Source: Orthonyx spaldingii (taxonomy: Eukaryota; Chordata; Aves; Passeriformes; Orthonychidae). From it: a DNA stretch of 64,000 nucleotides. Shown piece after piece: positions 24,884 through 36,523 of the stretch (its first letter is position 1; each line of letters starts with the position of its first letter). The stretch is taken from assembly GCA_013397795.1 (NCBI GenBank), contig VZTJ01003848.1, positions 1,459,255 through 1,523,254 on the forward strand, written 5' to 3'. A program made the translations under genes and the position numbers. The notes under the pieces are model-generated. The model had not been told where the DNA came from, searched no databases, and saw only the letters and a list, made by a program, of their open reading frames with translations.

Positions 24884-25033
24884 CTTCTGAGTTCTGCTAT
24901 ACCACAACCAAGGACCACTCCTGTAGCTTTGCTGTTTCGGCGCTGGACTTCTCTGGGACCACCGTGCCCACCCTTGGTAGCTCCCTTAGCTCAGGAGCTC
25001 CAGTCCTGGGTGGGCGGTGGCAGCTGTTTGCCG
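24884..25033 (+). other. candidate internal exon, unrecognised
   Basis: A very strong acceptor ('ctcttttttcttctccag') precedes a 150-nt segment ending at a strong donor ('tttgccg|gtaagaa'). The length is a multiple of three. In the frame starting two bases into the exon there is no stop, giving a phase 1-1 exon of about 49 codons. The peptide starts SEFCYTTTKDHSCSFAVSAL and continues with a Gly/Ser/Thr-rich part ending GGRWQLFA. It has three Cys-flanked polar stretches but no domain I recognise. A second frame is also open through the segment, so coding status is uncertain. It could be a non-coding RNA exon. GC content is higher than in the flanks. Confidence 0.35.
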
Positions 25034-27747
25034 GTAAGAACAGAGGGACCACTTGCCTTTTTATCAGTGTTCTTTATTTCCCTCACAGAGGGAAAAGGAA
25101 GGTGCAAAGAACAACTGCGAGATGGTAAACCTGGCAAAATGACCCCGATCGTCCCTCACCTCCACTTCTTATGCCTTCTGTCAGGGGAGGGCAAGGCGAG
25201 GGATGAGCCAATGGGCAAATGATTGACCAGTGACATCTGGCCAGTCCTGGGTAAACAGGGGAAGGACAGGTACAAAGCAGTACTATGTATGGTCAGCCCA
25301 CTGGGATGAATTCCCGGTGGTCTGCCCCACTGCTACATACTCCAATACCACTGCAAGTGCTTTGGGAGAACTATGTCCAGCACTGCAGAACAGGAAAGGG
25401 AAATCACAAAGGGCGGGGGACCAGCAATTATGAAGCTTCAATGTATTTGAATGATTTGATTTGATGCAGGAGCTGGGAGGAAACATAATAGAAAGCGGAC
25501 AAGAAAGCAAGCAAGTTTCTCTTTTAAAGCCATTGTGGCTAAATTGACAGGGCTACTGGCTGCAATAATGTGGTGCATGTGTTGCTGTTACCAAGGGCTG
25601 TTATGCGACGGGCATGACAAAAAACACTACAAAAAGAGGCTCCATGGTATAAACCTGGTCAAGTGAGGAAAACAAAAACAACCCCTCAACTGTGCAGTTT
25701 TGGGAAGAAAAATTGCATTCCATTGTTTAGGCTTTTTAAAAGGTGATTTGGATGAAAAACGCGACGTTGCGTCTTTGGGGTTTTTTCTTCTTTGTAGAAT
25801 TTTAAGGGTACTTAAATTATTTCATATTTTCTCCCCAAATTTTACTATGCTAAACAGTGAAATTGTGAATTTCTGTTTCCGCAGCTTTTCCTGACTTTGT
25901 TTGGGGTGTATTTGGTTTTCTGCATGGCTTTCTTTGTGTATCATTACATAATGTGCTGGCTATATTGGAAAAGTCAGATTATGAGACTGGATGCTCGTTT
26001 CTTATTCACCACCATGTCACTTGTGCCGGCAAAACTTGTTTTGAAGGTCACAAAATAATATGCGTTATAAAAAATGCCCCATAAAAAAAAAAAGCTAAGC
26101 ATCTTCTATGTTTCAGGTGATTGCATCCTTAGAATAACACCTAGCACCTTAATGAAGGAGCTGAGCTTTTTAAAGAGATTTCTTTCTCTCCAGGGTATAA
26201 AATGGCCATTTGCAGTAAGTAGCTGCTGAATGACATTTAGCATTCGACTGAATTTCCCTGTTTTCCTCAGAAATGCATGCTTCCCTTTTGCTCATTGTGT
26301 AGGATATTCTCTCATGCACATGTATCCCTACACACAACAAGGAATAGTGACTATGAATCTTCCAGCTCTCAGCCTGCGAGCTCAGACCATAAAATATCCT
26401 TCTCAGAACACGAGGGGTTAAGCCCTGGCCATAACTAATATGAGATATACGATGACTCTGTGTTGAAGGCATGAACCAGATCCAGTTCTCTCCTCTGATA
26501 TGGTCTCTGAATGAAGTCATCAACTGCTGTCAAGAAGAAAAGGTAAACCCATTCCCTCTTTTCTTAATTGCCCTTTCTGCACCTGGGGATTTTGTCCTCT
26601 TACATGCTTTGGTTCTCAGCTGATATTGGATTGAGTCACTTTAATTCATGCAGAAAAATATTCACACATTTCCCACGTTAGTTGTCTGTTAGGCTTGTGA
26701 GATGAATTGAATTCAGGAAATGGTCTGATGATCATCTGGCAAAGGAGAGGAAGATGGTTTTGAGAGAGAGAAGAGCAAGATCTGTAGCATACAACTTCAT
26801 CTTGTCTATTTGAATGGGAGTCACTTCTCCTTCTGTGAATGAATAAAATGTGGAATAACCTTTTTTGTTCTTCCTCCTAGGGTGGTTGTGTAACAACATT
26901 AAAGAATGCCAGGCTGCAGCAGTGAAGGGGAAAGGGATGCAAGGTTTTGCTTTATGTCTGTCCTTTATTAACTATTAATAAAAATTATACCCTTCGGTGG
27001 TTTTCAACAGTCTTTTAAAAATGTTCGTATTGGGAGGTTTGTTTTTTCTTAGGAATTGCAAAATTTGTATACACCATGCCATCAACATTTCTAGTAGAGG
27101 AACTCACACCTTTGCTGTCTGGTAGGAAAGAAACAGGTAGAAAACTGCAACCCAGTGTGCTTGAATCCATGTATTTAAATTTAACATCCTTTCCATTACT
27201 TTTAACTTGTGTTGTTGGGGGTTTTTTTCCCATTATGATCTCTTTTTTCTGTGTGTTTTGAATAAAAATATCTCCTCTTTGGTTCCAGATTGATGCCATT
27301 TGACTGTGAGGCTTTCAATCAATTTTTTCAAGGCTGCTACTGGTTATGGACTGACAGATAATTGAAAAGCAACCAGACTAACAAAGTTACACAGAGACAA
27401 GCAGAGATCATCAGGAGTCCCTGCAGGAACTGACAGAGCTTCTCCATGTTAAATAAGGTTGCAAAACTTCCCCAAAAAACAGAACCTGCACTGAGCAGAT
27501 CAGGCAAAATGCTGTCTGTGAAGCATTTAAAATGCTAAGAAGTGAATCTCAGACTCTAATTCATCTCCATGCTCAGCTAGGATCTGATGACTTAAGCTCT
27601 ACTAATGGTGACTATGTTGCAACATGCATTTGGAAGGATGAAATAGGCTTAAAAGACTAAATTCTGTAGTTGGTCGCACTAGGTATCTCTCTAGGTGCAA
27701 TGAGGCTGCAGTTGTATAAACACAGTCTGGCTCTCCAGTCCAGAAGG
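25034..27747. other. unannotated stretch
   Basis: No recognised gene or element was found. A strong acceptor 'tttttgttcttcctcctag' ends at 26880 but no paired donor follows. AT-rich texture dominates. Confidence 0.5.
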
Positions 27748-28583
27748 GAATCACAGAAACACAGAAAATGCTGAGTTGGAAGGGACCCACCAATATCACT
27801 GAGTCCAAATCCTGGTCCTGCACAGGACCATCACCAAGAGTCACACCATGTGCCTGAGAGCATTGTCCAAACATATCTTGAACTCTGTCAGGCTTGGGGC
27901 TGTGACCCCTTCCCTGGGGAGCCTGTTCCAGTGCTCAATCACCCTCTGGATGAAGAACCATTCCTAATATTCAGCCTAAACCTTCTCTGACAAAACTTCA
28001 GGCCTTTTCTTTGAGTCCTGTCACTGGTCACCAGAGAGCAAAAATTTGTGTCTCTCAAAGAGGTGTCCCCTCAGCCTCCTCTTCTCCAGGCTGAACAGAA
28101 CAAGTGACCTCAGCTGCTGCCCATACGGCTTCTCCTCAACGCTTTTCACCATCTTTGTTCCCTCCTTTGGACACTCTCCAAAAGCTTAATTTCTTTCTTA
28201 TATTTTGTCACCCAAATCGGTCCCCAGAACTTGAGGTGAGGCCATCCCAGCCCAGAGTAGAGAAGGACAATCCCCTTCCTTGCCCGCCTGGAGATGCTGT
28301 GCCTGATGCCCCCAGGACAGGGTTGGCCCTCCTGGCTGCCAGGGCACTGCTGACACGTGTTCAGCTTTCCACAGACCAGGACCCCCAGGTCTGTTTCTGT
28401 GGCACTGCTCTCCTGCCTCTCATTCCCCACTCTGTCCATACATCCAGAGTTGCCCAATCCCAGGTGCAGAATCCAGAACTTTCCCTTGTTGAATTTCTTA
28501 TGATTGGTGACTTCCCAGTTCTCTGATTTCTGAAGTCTCTCTGTATGGCCTCCCTGCCTTTAAGGGAGTCAACAGCTCCTCCC
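27748..28583 (-). mobile_element. CR1 LINE, 3' part of a copy split by an LTR
   Basis: Read on the plus strand, the copy begins with an octamer tail ('cacagaaacacagaaa') and 'gagttggaagggacccacca'. It then runs through 'gcctgttccagtgctcaatc', 'cagcctcctcttctccaggc' and 'tttggacactctccaaaagc' to 'agggagtcaacagctcctccc'. These are CR1 landmarks in reverse orientation, covering the 3' untranslated end and the C-terminal part of ORF2. The same element resumes at 29260 after the LTR insertion. It has frameshifts and substitutions and is inactive. Confidence 0.95.
28578..28583. repeat. target-site duplication, left copy
   Basis: CCTCCC immediately precedes the TG start of the LTR. The identical hexamer follows its CA end at 29254-29259. 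In an uninterrupted CR1 the sequence reads gctcctcccagttt, so one hexamer is original and the other was made on insertion. Confidence 0.85.
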
Positions 28584-28826
28584 TGTCGCAGGCCGCTTGA
28601 CCGCCCGGCTGGTCAATGGCCGACAGTGTCCTCGTGTGCCCGGATCTCGCGTGGCACGAGCGCGTGTGCAGCGCCACGGCAATGCTTTTAGCCTTCGCGC
28701 GACAGCTCCGAGGCTGGTTGATATTTCCAAAGCCCAGGCTGGGGCTAGCAGCAGCTGATGATGAGAATGCGACGCAGAGACAGCAAAAGAATCAAGGAGG
28801 ACTCGCCCGTGGTGTAAATCCAAGAG

Positions 28827-28832
28827 TTTATT
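28827..28832 (-). terminator. LTR polyadenylation signal
   Basis: AATAAA on the minus strand lies inside the LTR just beside the gap. It is the main evidence for minus orientation. Confidence 0.55.
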
Positions 28833-28838
28833 CCATGC

Positions 28839-29108
28839 NNNNNNNNNNNNNNNNNNNNNNNNNNNNNNNNNNNNNNNNNNNNNNNNNNNNNNNNNNNNNN
28901 NNNNNNNNNNNNNNNNNNNNNNNNNNNNNNNNNNNNNNNNNNNNNNNNNNNNNNNNNNNNNNNNNNNNNNNNNNNNNNNNNNNNNNNNNNNNNNNNNNNN
29001 NNNNNNNNNNNNNNNNNNNNNNNNNNNNNNNNNNNNNNNNNNNNNNNNNNNNNNNNNNNNNNNNNNNNNNNNNNNNNNNNNNNNNNNNNNNNNNNNNNNN
29101 NNNNNNNN
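28839..29108. other. assembly gap (270 N)
   Basis: An unresolved run of N lies within the LTR. The real length is unknown and could be far larger than 270 bp if a provirus was collapsed. Confidence 0.99.
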
Positions 29109-29209
29109 CCTGCCTACCTCTCAGGGCTCACTGTCCCAAGAGGTGTCATCTACCCAATCCGCAATCCCCACTGAAAAGGCAGGTCGAGCCGCAGCCTCGA
29201 ACGCCACGG

Positions 29210-29246
29210 GTGACTCAGCCGGTGGCTCCACCACCGGCTGGGTGAC
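29210..29246. repeat. hairpin near the LTR end
   Basis: Two 16-nt arms (29210-29225 and 29231-29246) are inverted repeats of each other with two mismatches and a 5-nt CTCCA loop. They sit just inside the terminal inverted repeat, at the inferred U3 start. Confidence 0.8.
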
Positions 29247-29253
29247 CGCAACA

Positions 29254-29259
29254 CCTCCC
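29254..29259. repeat. target-site duplication, right copy
   Basis: CCTCCC directly follows the CA terminus of the LTR and equals the left copy at 28578-28583. Confidence 0.85.
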
Positions 29260-29655
29260 AGTTTTGTATAATCTGTAAATTTTCTCAGCGTCCCTTCCAG
29301 TCCTGTGTCCAGGTCATTATTAAAGATTTTGAAGAGCACTGGATCAAGGATGGAGCCCCGTGGAACCCCACTGGTGGCAGGTCACCAATCTGATGTTACC
29401 CCATTCACTACAACCCTTTGTGCCCAACCCATGAGCCAGTTGCTCACCCATCTCAGGATGTGTTTATCCAGCGGTGTGCTGGACATTTTGTCCAGAGCAT
29501 CCTGTGAGACACAGTGTGGAAAACTTTACTGAAAACCGTAAAGATTACATCAGCTGGCTTCTCTTGATCAGCTGGATGGGTTACCTTGTCATAGAAGGAA
29601 ATCAGGTTTGATAAGCAGGATTTTCCTTTCATGAAGCCGTGCTGAATGGTGTGTG
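29260..29655 (-). mobile_element. CR1 LINE, 5' part of the split copy (RT region)
   Basis: This continues the interrupted CR1. Read on the minus strand it encodes decayed reverse-transcriptase blocks, including HGFMKGKSCLSNLISFYDKV and, further on, SGVPRGSILDPVLFKIF. The catalytic blocks are damaged. The conserved FADD block reads FTDY. The LDFSKAFD block reads TVFSKVFH, so the aspartates needed for catalysis are lost in both. Similarity to CR1 fades near 29655, where this 5'-truncated copy begins. Together with 27748-28583 it makes about 1.2 kb of CR1. Confidence 0.92.
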
Positions 29656-32600
29656 CAGTCACCCAGAGCTGGGTGAGCTGCTGTGCCCAAGTGCACCAGG
29701 TTCTGGACAGCACATGTGCTGCTGGTCATTCCACTGGGCAAGAGCTACAGCTGCATAAAGATTTTGGGTTGCACAGAGGATGCCATAGTCCAGAACCGGG
29801 TATCTGACAAGATGAGCTATCTTTGGGAATTTTGCAGTAGGTACTTGACTCCTCATTTGGAAAGTACTGACAGCTTTTGAGTTCAGGAGCCCTTCTCTTC
29901 ACAAACCATAGAAAACAACAACCCCAGATCTGTGCAGAACTGCTTCCATGACACAAGAAGGAAAAGGAATGCCCTGAAACACCTTCCAGACTGCAGTGCC
30001 TGTTATCCATGACTCAGTGGAAAGGTAGCTGGTAAAATCCTGTGGAACTGAGCTTTGTTTCACGGCTGGTTGGTTGACTCATAGCATGGACCTCAGCAGA
30101 ACTGCATTGAAAGAAAAGCAGTAAATCAGCTGAGAAACACAGCCTATGGCTCAGAGTTGTGCTGTGCTCTACCCACCAGAGGCAGTAGGTCAATCTGTCA
30201 TCTAAGATGCCCTGTTACCACAATATCTGAGCTACTCACAGGGTTCCTGCAAAGTAAGGAAATCCTACTGGTCCCTGATATCAATGAGGAACTGACATCT
30301 TGCCTTCTAATGATGCAGAGAAACTCACTGTGAAATTTTCACAGCTGTCTGCTAGGCTGGTTTGTTAGACTGGTAAATACCCTTAAATATATTCTTCCCC
30401 ATGTAGGAAATTGGGTCACAAGCTTTTCCTTCCTCACAGTCTTTCAGTCTGTGACTGAAGACAGGGCTGAGCCCAAGGCAGTGGGGTCACAGGGGAGGTG
30501 TGGAGCAAAGTTGAAGACACCCGGTCAGAAAACAGCAGTGTTACAACTTTGGGGTACTATCATTAATACATGTCATTGGCAAAGAGATTCAACAGGTCTC
30601 AGGTTTTTTCCTTAGCTTCATTCTTTTGATTTTTTTTTTCACCTTGATGATCTCCAGCAATGAAGTGCTTAGCTCTCAGTGCTCAGGTTACAGAAGCCAT
30701 AGTGTGTGTTTGTGGAACAAGGTGAAGGTACAATTAAGTCCTTGTTGTCCATCACTAATTTCTAATGTCTGTGTGACACATTTGCCTGCATGGAGCTCTC
30801 TGACTTAGTTCTGCAGCATGTGCTAAGGGCAGAGTGTGGTGCTGCCCTTGAGTACAGAACATGCACTCAAGCAAGTTCTGAATGCTCACTGCACCGAGCA
30901 CGTGTGCACAAGGGATGAATGAAGTCATGGTTTGGTCCCAGCTATACTCGAAGTTAGGTTATTCAGGGCTCTGGTCTCCAGCATGCGGATGCCAATTCCA
31001 CGGATTTAACTGTCGGATACTACAAACCCAGCTCACAATGCATCACATCGCGCCAAAAAATCAGAGCACTCTAAGCCTTCCTGTTGGTGCACAGTTGGCT
31101 TTCTGCTTGCTTACATTACGCAACACATCAGTGAAACAAAGGCAGTGCAAACATGAATAAATGTGTCTAAGAAACTGGCAGCAACATGAGTATAGGTCAA
31201 AGTTATCTACCTCCTGCCTAACCCAGAAATCAGGAATGGAGTGTGGGAAAGAGCAAAACCACATTTTTTTCCTTGAAAAGGTTTTAGTTCTTTTGCTGGA
31301 AAATGTCCAACAAATGAGTTCTTGGCATTCAAAGCCTAGTTTACAGGTGTGGACATTTGTGTGAGCATGTGGAGCAGAGGGAAACGGCATTCTCAATGAG
31401 GGTGGCTATGGAACAAGAGCTCCATTTCACAAAACAAATCCAAAACATGGAGGATTTGGGGGAGTTTTTTCCCTACATACATACCAAGTTAGCTGTTTCT
31501 GGTTAGGGCCATTCAACAGTTCACAACTGAATAAGCACAGGTTCAGCCTGCTCTACTTTCCTTATGTTAGCTGCTTGTAAAGTGGCAAATTCAGTCTAAA
31601 TTAACCTGGCTTTCCAGAATCTATGCAAACGGAACTGGCTGTCTTTGTGTGCAAGACCTCCTGCCTGTGACTCCACAGGTTGGGGTTTGTGTTCAGGTGT
31701 TGTCAGAGTTTAAAATCTCCTTCCTCCTGCCTGAATATGGAAGATATAAAGGTGTTATTTATACAGGCCACAATGTTGTGGCTGTTGTTCCATCACAAAA
31801 ATTCCAAGCCACATCTCCGTTTTGCAAATCAGTTTTATCTTATGGTGAGGTTATTCATAAAACCAAATTTTGGGTAATGGGGACTTTTTGTTTTACAAGA
31901 CATTGTATGTACTTTTGATCATCAGCAGAGGAGATGGACAGCCCCCAAGGGCAGCTCAGATTGCCCTGAAGCTCTGTCCCTCTGTCAGGGTGAAGCTCAC
32001 TGCTTCTGTTGGCTAGAGGACACCCAGAGAAAATCCAGTCCTTGGAGCACGCACAGCACCACCCCTTGCCTCCATTCACACTGGGTCTGCAGTCTGTTTC
32101 TTCTAATTGATCTGTTTGCAATCCCTTTGAGGCTAGGCTAGATGTTTGGCTACATAAGAATTACTTTTAGTGTTGCACAGAATTTACTACATGCATTTTG
32201 GGGGAGGGAAGAAGGTACAAGTTTATCACCCTTCCTTCTACTATAGATATGTTCTTTTCCACCCTCCTTATTTTTCCCAGGAGAGACACAGAGCCAACAC
32301 CTGTCTCTCTCAACAGAAGTCAGTGCCTCATAAGGCTGAAGTTGTTTTCAGCCATTCTCAGTAGAATTCCCCCAATTTAAATGTAATAGCAATCTCTCCA
32401 TTCAGATCTTTTCCTTATGAGGTCTAATGATAATAAGCCCATAGGAATAATAATCCCAAATTCATATGCATAATTTTTTTCTAATATTTTCCTCCTAGGA
32501 TATGAATGTGGTCTATAAGGAAACATCACTTTCTCTCAAGGTACAGAGTGTGAAATTAAGGTGAACAGGAGAAATGATTTCTCTATACATTGTTCAAAAG

Positions 32601-35600
32601 GATTTGCTTGGTAGGTCTAAGAGTGTGCTACAGCATCAACCAAATTCCGGATATTCTACTGTTGACTTCATCGGGAAACATGATTCTTTCTCTAGCACGT
32701 GGTTATCTTGCTTCATAGAGAGCATCTGAAAAAGCAGAACAACAAAAATGTAATTCTGTCCACTAATCATTACCAGCCCTCAGGAATTAAGGGAAAGTAT
32801 CTATAGGGAAGAATGATAGTCTTGTGGTTGAGACACGAGTCTCTGACTCAGGAAATGGGTAGAATATCCTACCACAAACTTCTAATGTGAACTGATGCTG
32901 CTTAAACTCTGCTGCTTCTGTTTTTCTGCACCAGTAACATGGGTTTAGTGCACTCCTAGTATTGTTTTCCCTTTAGTTCTCCCTAGAAACTCTTTGATGC
33001 TTAGTCTTCTAAGGTTTAGACTCCTGGGGCATCAGTAACAGACTGAAGCAGGAATTAGAATCCCTGATGAACTTTTCATAACGCTTTGTCCTTGTTATTA
33101 AATAAAATGTATTTTTTCACTTTTTTATGATCAATGTTTGTGGTATAAGCACAACCAAAATCAAGGAAGCTTCATTGTATCATGCAGTGATTTAAATAAA
33201 AGTCAGTTCCGCAGTTCTTCAGCGGGCTGCCCCCAGTTAATTTTTAATACTACAAGTTTTTGTATTCATTTGTGAAGGGATCGTAAGTACCTGACTTGTG
33301 AGCACTTTGGAAAATGACTCTCTTTCTTAGTTATCTGTAAAAGCTTGAGTAGCTTTCGAGCCTTAAAGCTCCTCCTCTGGGTGAAAACATTTTTGGTAAT
33401 GAATGGAACTAAGGGATCCCCTGCTTTGCAAAGTTGGAAAGCTTGAAGCCTGAGAACTGGCATGAAACTGGCATGAACTGATAGGAAAACAATGCAAATA
33501 TTTCTGGAAATGGTTTCTCAAAGAATTTAACCTTCAATGAATCAGTGCTTTTGACAATAACAAGCTAATTTTGAAGTGTTCCCAAGCTTCAGCATGTCTC
33601 CATTCTCAGCCTTTCTTCAAGATCAACGTCTCAGACCTTTTGTGGTTGACCCATTACTCATATTTGACTTTCTGTTTGATTGAAAACCAAGCTTTTTCTA
33701 CCTGATCTGAAGGCCCCAATGGTCAGGCTCTCTGCACTCTCATAGAGTGATAGGTGTTAAGATGATTCAGTAACTCCATCCTCCATTCACTAGCACAGCT
33801 GGCAAAAGCTTCTTTGACCACAAATATGAAGGATAAGGTTGGAGAGATTCCTCTGTAATGTCCCTGACCACTGTGAGCAAAAAGGAAATTCTTTAGTTAG
33901 AAGACTCAATCCTGAGTATTTATCTTGCTATGTACTTTGAGGAATGAAGTGCATCAAGCTTTTCACTGTCATTCCCAATGTGTGTGAAAGGTCAGCTTTT
34001 TACCCGTTCCTGCTCTCTTTCCTGTTACACATTAAACCCACATATCTTTTATGCTGTGAGTCACTCATGCCTTCACTATGAGAGAAGAACAGGATAGTTT
34101 TCAGGTAAAGAAACAGTTCATTTCACTCATCGTCTAGTCTTCACTGTTTTACAAGCACTGGAACATGATGACTCAAAGTTAAACCAATTTCAGAATGTCT
34201 GCCTCCAGTATCTTTGGAAATTTGAGAGTAGTATGCTTTGGAGTCCAGTGATCTCTAATTTCTCCACACCCAATGCATGTTTCCTGACTCAAATGTGGTC
34301 CGAATGACTTACCACATTTCTTGCTCCCTCTTATTTTAAGAATCAAGAGTTTTCTCCCTTATATCTCTTCCCTCTGTGTAATATTTAATTTTCTTTCAAT
34401 AACCATATTTGATTTACCTGAGCCTTATGAAAAGTCTTTTTGAGGTAAATGGAAATACGCCCACAGTATTCAGCAGACTGTGTGGATCAGGCGCATACTA
34501 GAATTGACTGGAAACCTTCCAAGGAAGTGGTGGAGGATTTGTTTTGTTTTGTTTTTTGGGATTTTTTTTTTTCCTTTTCCCTGAGAAATCTGATGATTCA
34601 TTGTGGCTGAAACTTGTCTGTGACTTTCATTTGGAAACAGCATATGCCCCTAAACCAGTCCAACTTCCTGCTTGACCCACTTCAAAACAGAATGTAACCT
34701 TGATTTTTTCTGTCTTGGGTGCATACTCAAACCATGACACTCTTCTGAGATGTGTCTTCCTCAGGCTTCTTGTCCATTTTCCAACTTTTAAAAATTAACA
34801 TTTTTTAATCTAGAGAATTTATTAAATAATTAGAGATTTCGCCTGTAATGGATGAGAGTGAAATTTAAGTTCCTGCTCTGAACATGGTAAAGTAAGACCT
34901 TGAACCTAGAATTTCCACATCACAGGGACATGTTCTCACCCTGAAATGCTGTGTGATAATTTACTATTTTACCTATGCATGAAAATATTTTAAGTCCCCT
35001 GTGTCTCACTTCAGAGACGGAAAACTTATAAAAGCACACCTATTTGCACATGGATTGAAATCTTTCTCTGTTGTTCTGGTCCCTGCCTGGTGCAACACAT
35101 TCTGCTAATAAAGTTACCGTCTACACAAACACTGGGGAGAAATAAATAAATAACATTTAAAATTGAACTTCCCCTTCATTGTCAGCAGAACAAATATCCC
35201 AAAATTTTCTGGTGGAAGTGTGGCTGCAGTGACTGCCAATAGTGACATAACTTTTGAAAGATGAGAGAATGTATTGAATCACATTAGCATCAACTGTATC
35301 TATGGCTGTATCTATATAACACATCCAGCTACATGGTTCCAAGAACATCCTGTGCCCAAGGATTCAAGCAAGCATTGGGACACAAAGGCCACAGCAGAGT
35401 GACATGCATCCCTATTCATATCTGGTACTGAAATTTGCATGTGCAGTAGAAAGAATTTCTGTGCTTGACGGGACCTATTTATGTAACTTTTCAAATGTCT
35501 TGAACAACATTAAACATTAAAAGGCATTAAATTTTTTCATGAAAAATGTCTGCTCACCTGTCATTTACCACTGTTAAATAAAAAGTTAGAAATATCTAAT

Positions 35601-36503
35601 GATATTCTACCTGGTCCTTCACAAAGATCACTTATGTAGATGGTAACCAGTGCTTAATTTTTCCTTTTGCTCAGGAAAGTGTGCTGAACGATTTCATTTT
35701 AGTATTTCACACTTTAATGAGATTATAATTCTTCTGAAAGAAGCATAATGGATATAAGTACACTGGAATACCACCTAGCATTTTCCAATTGTTATTGTAG
35801 TATATAACCCCTCTTTCCACAACCCTGTACATGAACTGGGTCTGGTCTTCCCTATGTCTGTAAGTACTGCTTTTTGATCCAGTTTCAACCTCATCAAACT
35901 TTCACCTTCCAATGTCTTTGTGCTTTGTTTATTAAGGGGGACTACAGGAGGAAGGATGCTGGAATTTTTCTGTGGGTTTTTTTCAGATTTCAGTGTTTAA
36001 TTAAGCTGTCTTGCTTTAGTTCGGTTGTTTCCTAGACTTTTAATTTCATCTCACTCTGGGCACATGGTATCATAATTACAAATTGCTCTCTACAGGCAGA
36101 CAGTGGTCACCAGAGAGTCCCCTCTCTATCCTCACCAAAGCTGGGCTTTAGCCTGTGCAGCAAACCACCACAATTCCCATGGTCCCCAGCTAAACTTTGG
36201 GTTAGAGCTGGCAAAATGAATAGAGTTTAGTTTCAGGACAAGGGTTATTTCTTACCCAAAAAGGGATGTGTCTCAGTACTGACATCTACTGCACGCTGAC
36301 GAATTTGCTGAAACTTAGGTGAAAATACCACCTTCCCAGCAATGTGCACAGCACGGGGTGTAGCTGGGTTGCAGCAGGACCCAAGGGTAGGGTCTAGAGA
36401 GGCACCATCCCACATTACTATAAATAAATATGTCTTACAAACAAATGATGGAGAGAGGAGAGTGGGAAAAGGAAGTCATGGTGTGACCTCCTCCTTCCTG
36501 AGC
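29656..36503. other. unannotated stretch
   Basis: About 6.8 kb without a recognised gene or repeat. One tiny splice-bounded segment (32499-32540, strong acceptor, donor 'caag|gtacag') is open in one frame but is too short to support. Another strong acceptor ends at 32280 without a donor. The A/T-rich run at 34541-34575 contains GTTTT repeats. Confidence 0.5.
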
Positions 36504-36523
36504 GATGCTTATCGCTAAGCATC
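36504..36523. repeat. short perfect hairpin
   Basis: GATGCTTA, a TCGC loop and TAAGCATC form a perfect 8-bp inverted repeat. It may be chance. Confidence 0.8.

Larger units (their letters stand above)
28584..29253 (-). mobile_element. ERV LTR inserted in CR1 (solo LTR or gap-hidden provirus)
   Basis: The segment starts TGTCGCAG and ends CGCAACA, so it has TG...CA ends and a short imperfect inverted terminus (TGTCGC against TGTTGC). It is flanked by a perfect 6-bp duplication. Six-bp duplications are typical of alpha- and betaretrovirus-like (ERVK) integration, which supports a class II-type LTR. Orientation is inferred as minus because AATAAA reads on the complement of 28827-28832, leaving about 240 bp of R/U5 to the end. 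The element is strikingly CpG-rich compared with its surroundings, suggesting it is fairly young. A 270-N gap lies inside it, so length and content are uncertain. No gag, pol or env sequence is visible. Confidence 0.85.

Noticed and set aside
28104..28526. 140-codon plus-strand open frame
   Set aside because: Entirely inside the antisense strand of a CR1 element.
32499..32540. 42-nt microexon with strong acceptor and donor-like GTACAG
   Set aside because: Too short to test from one sequence. Two of three frames contain stops and phases do not match neighbours.
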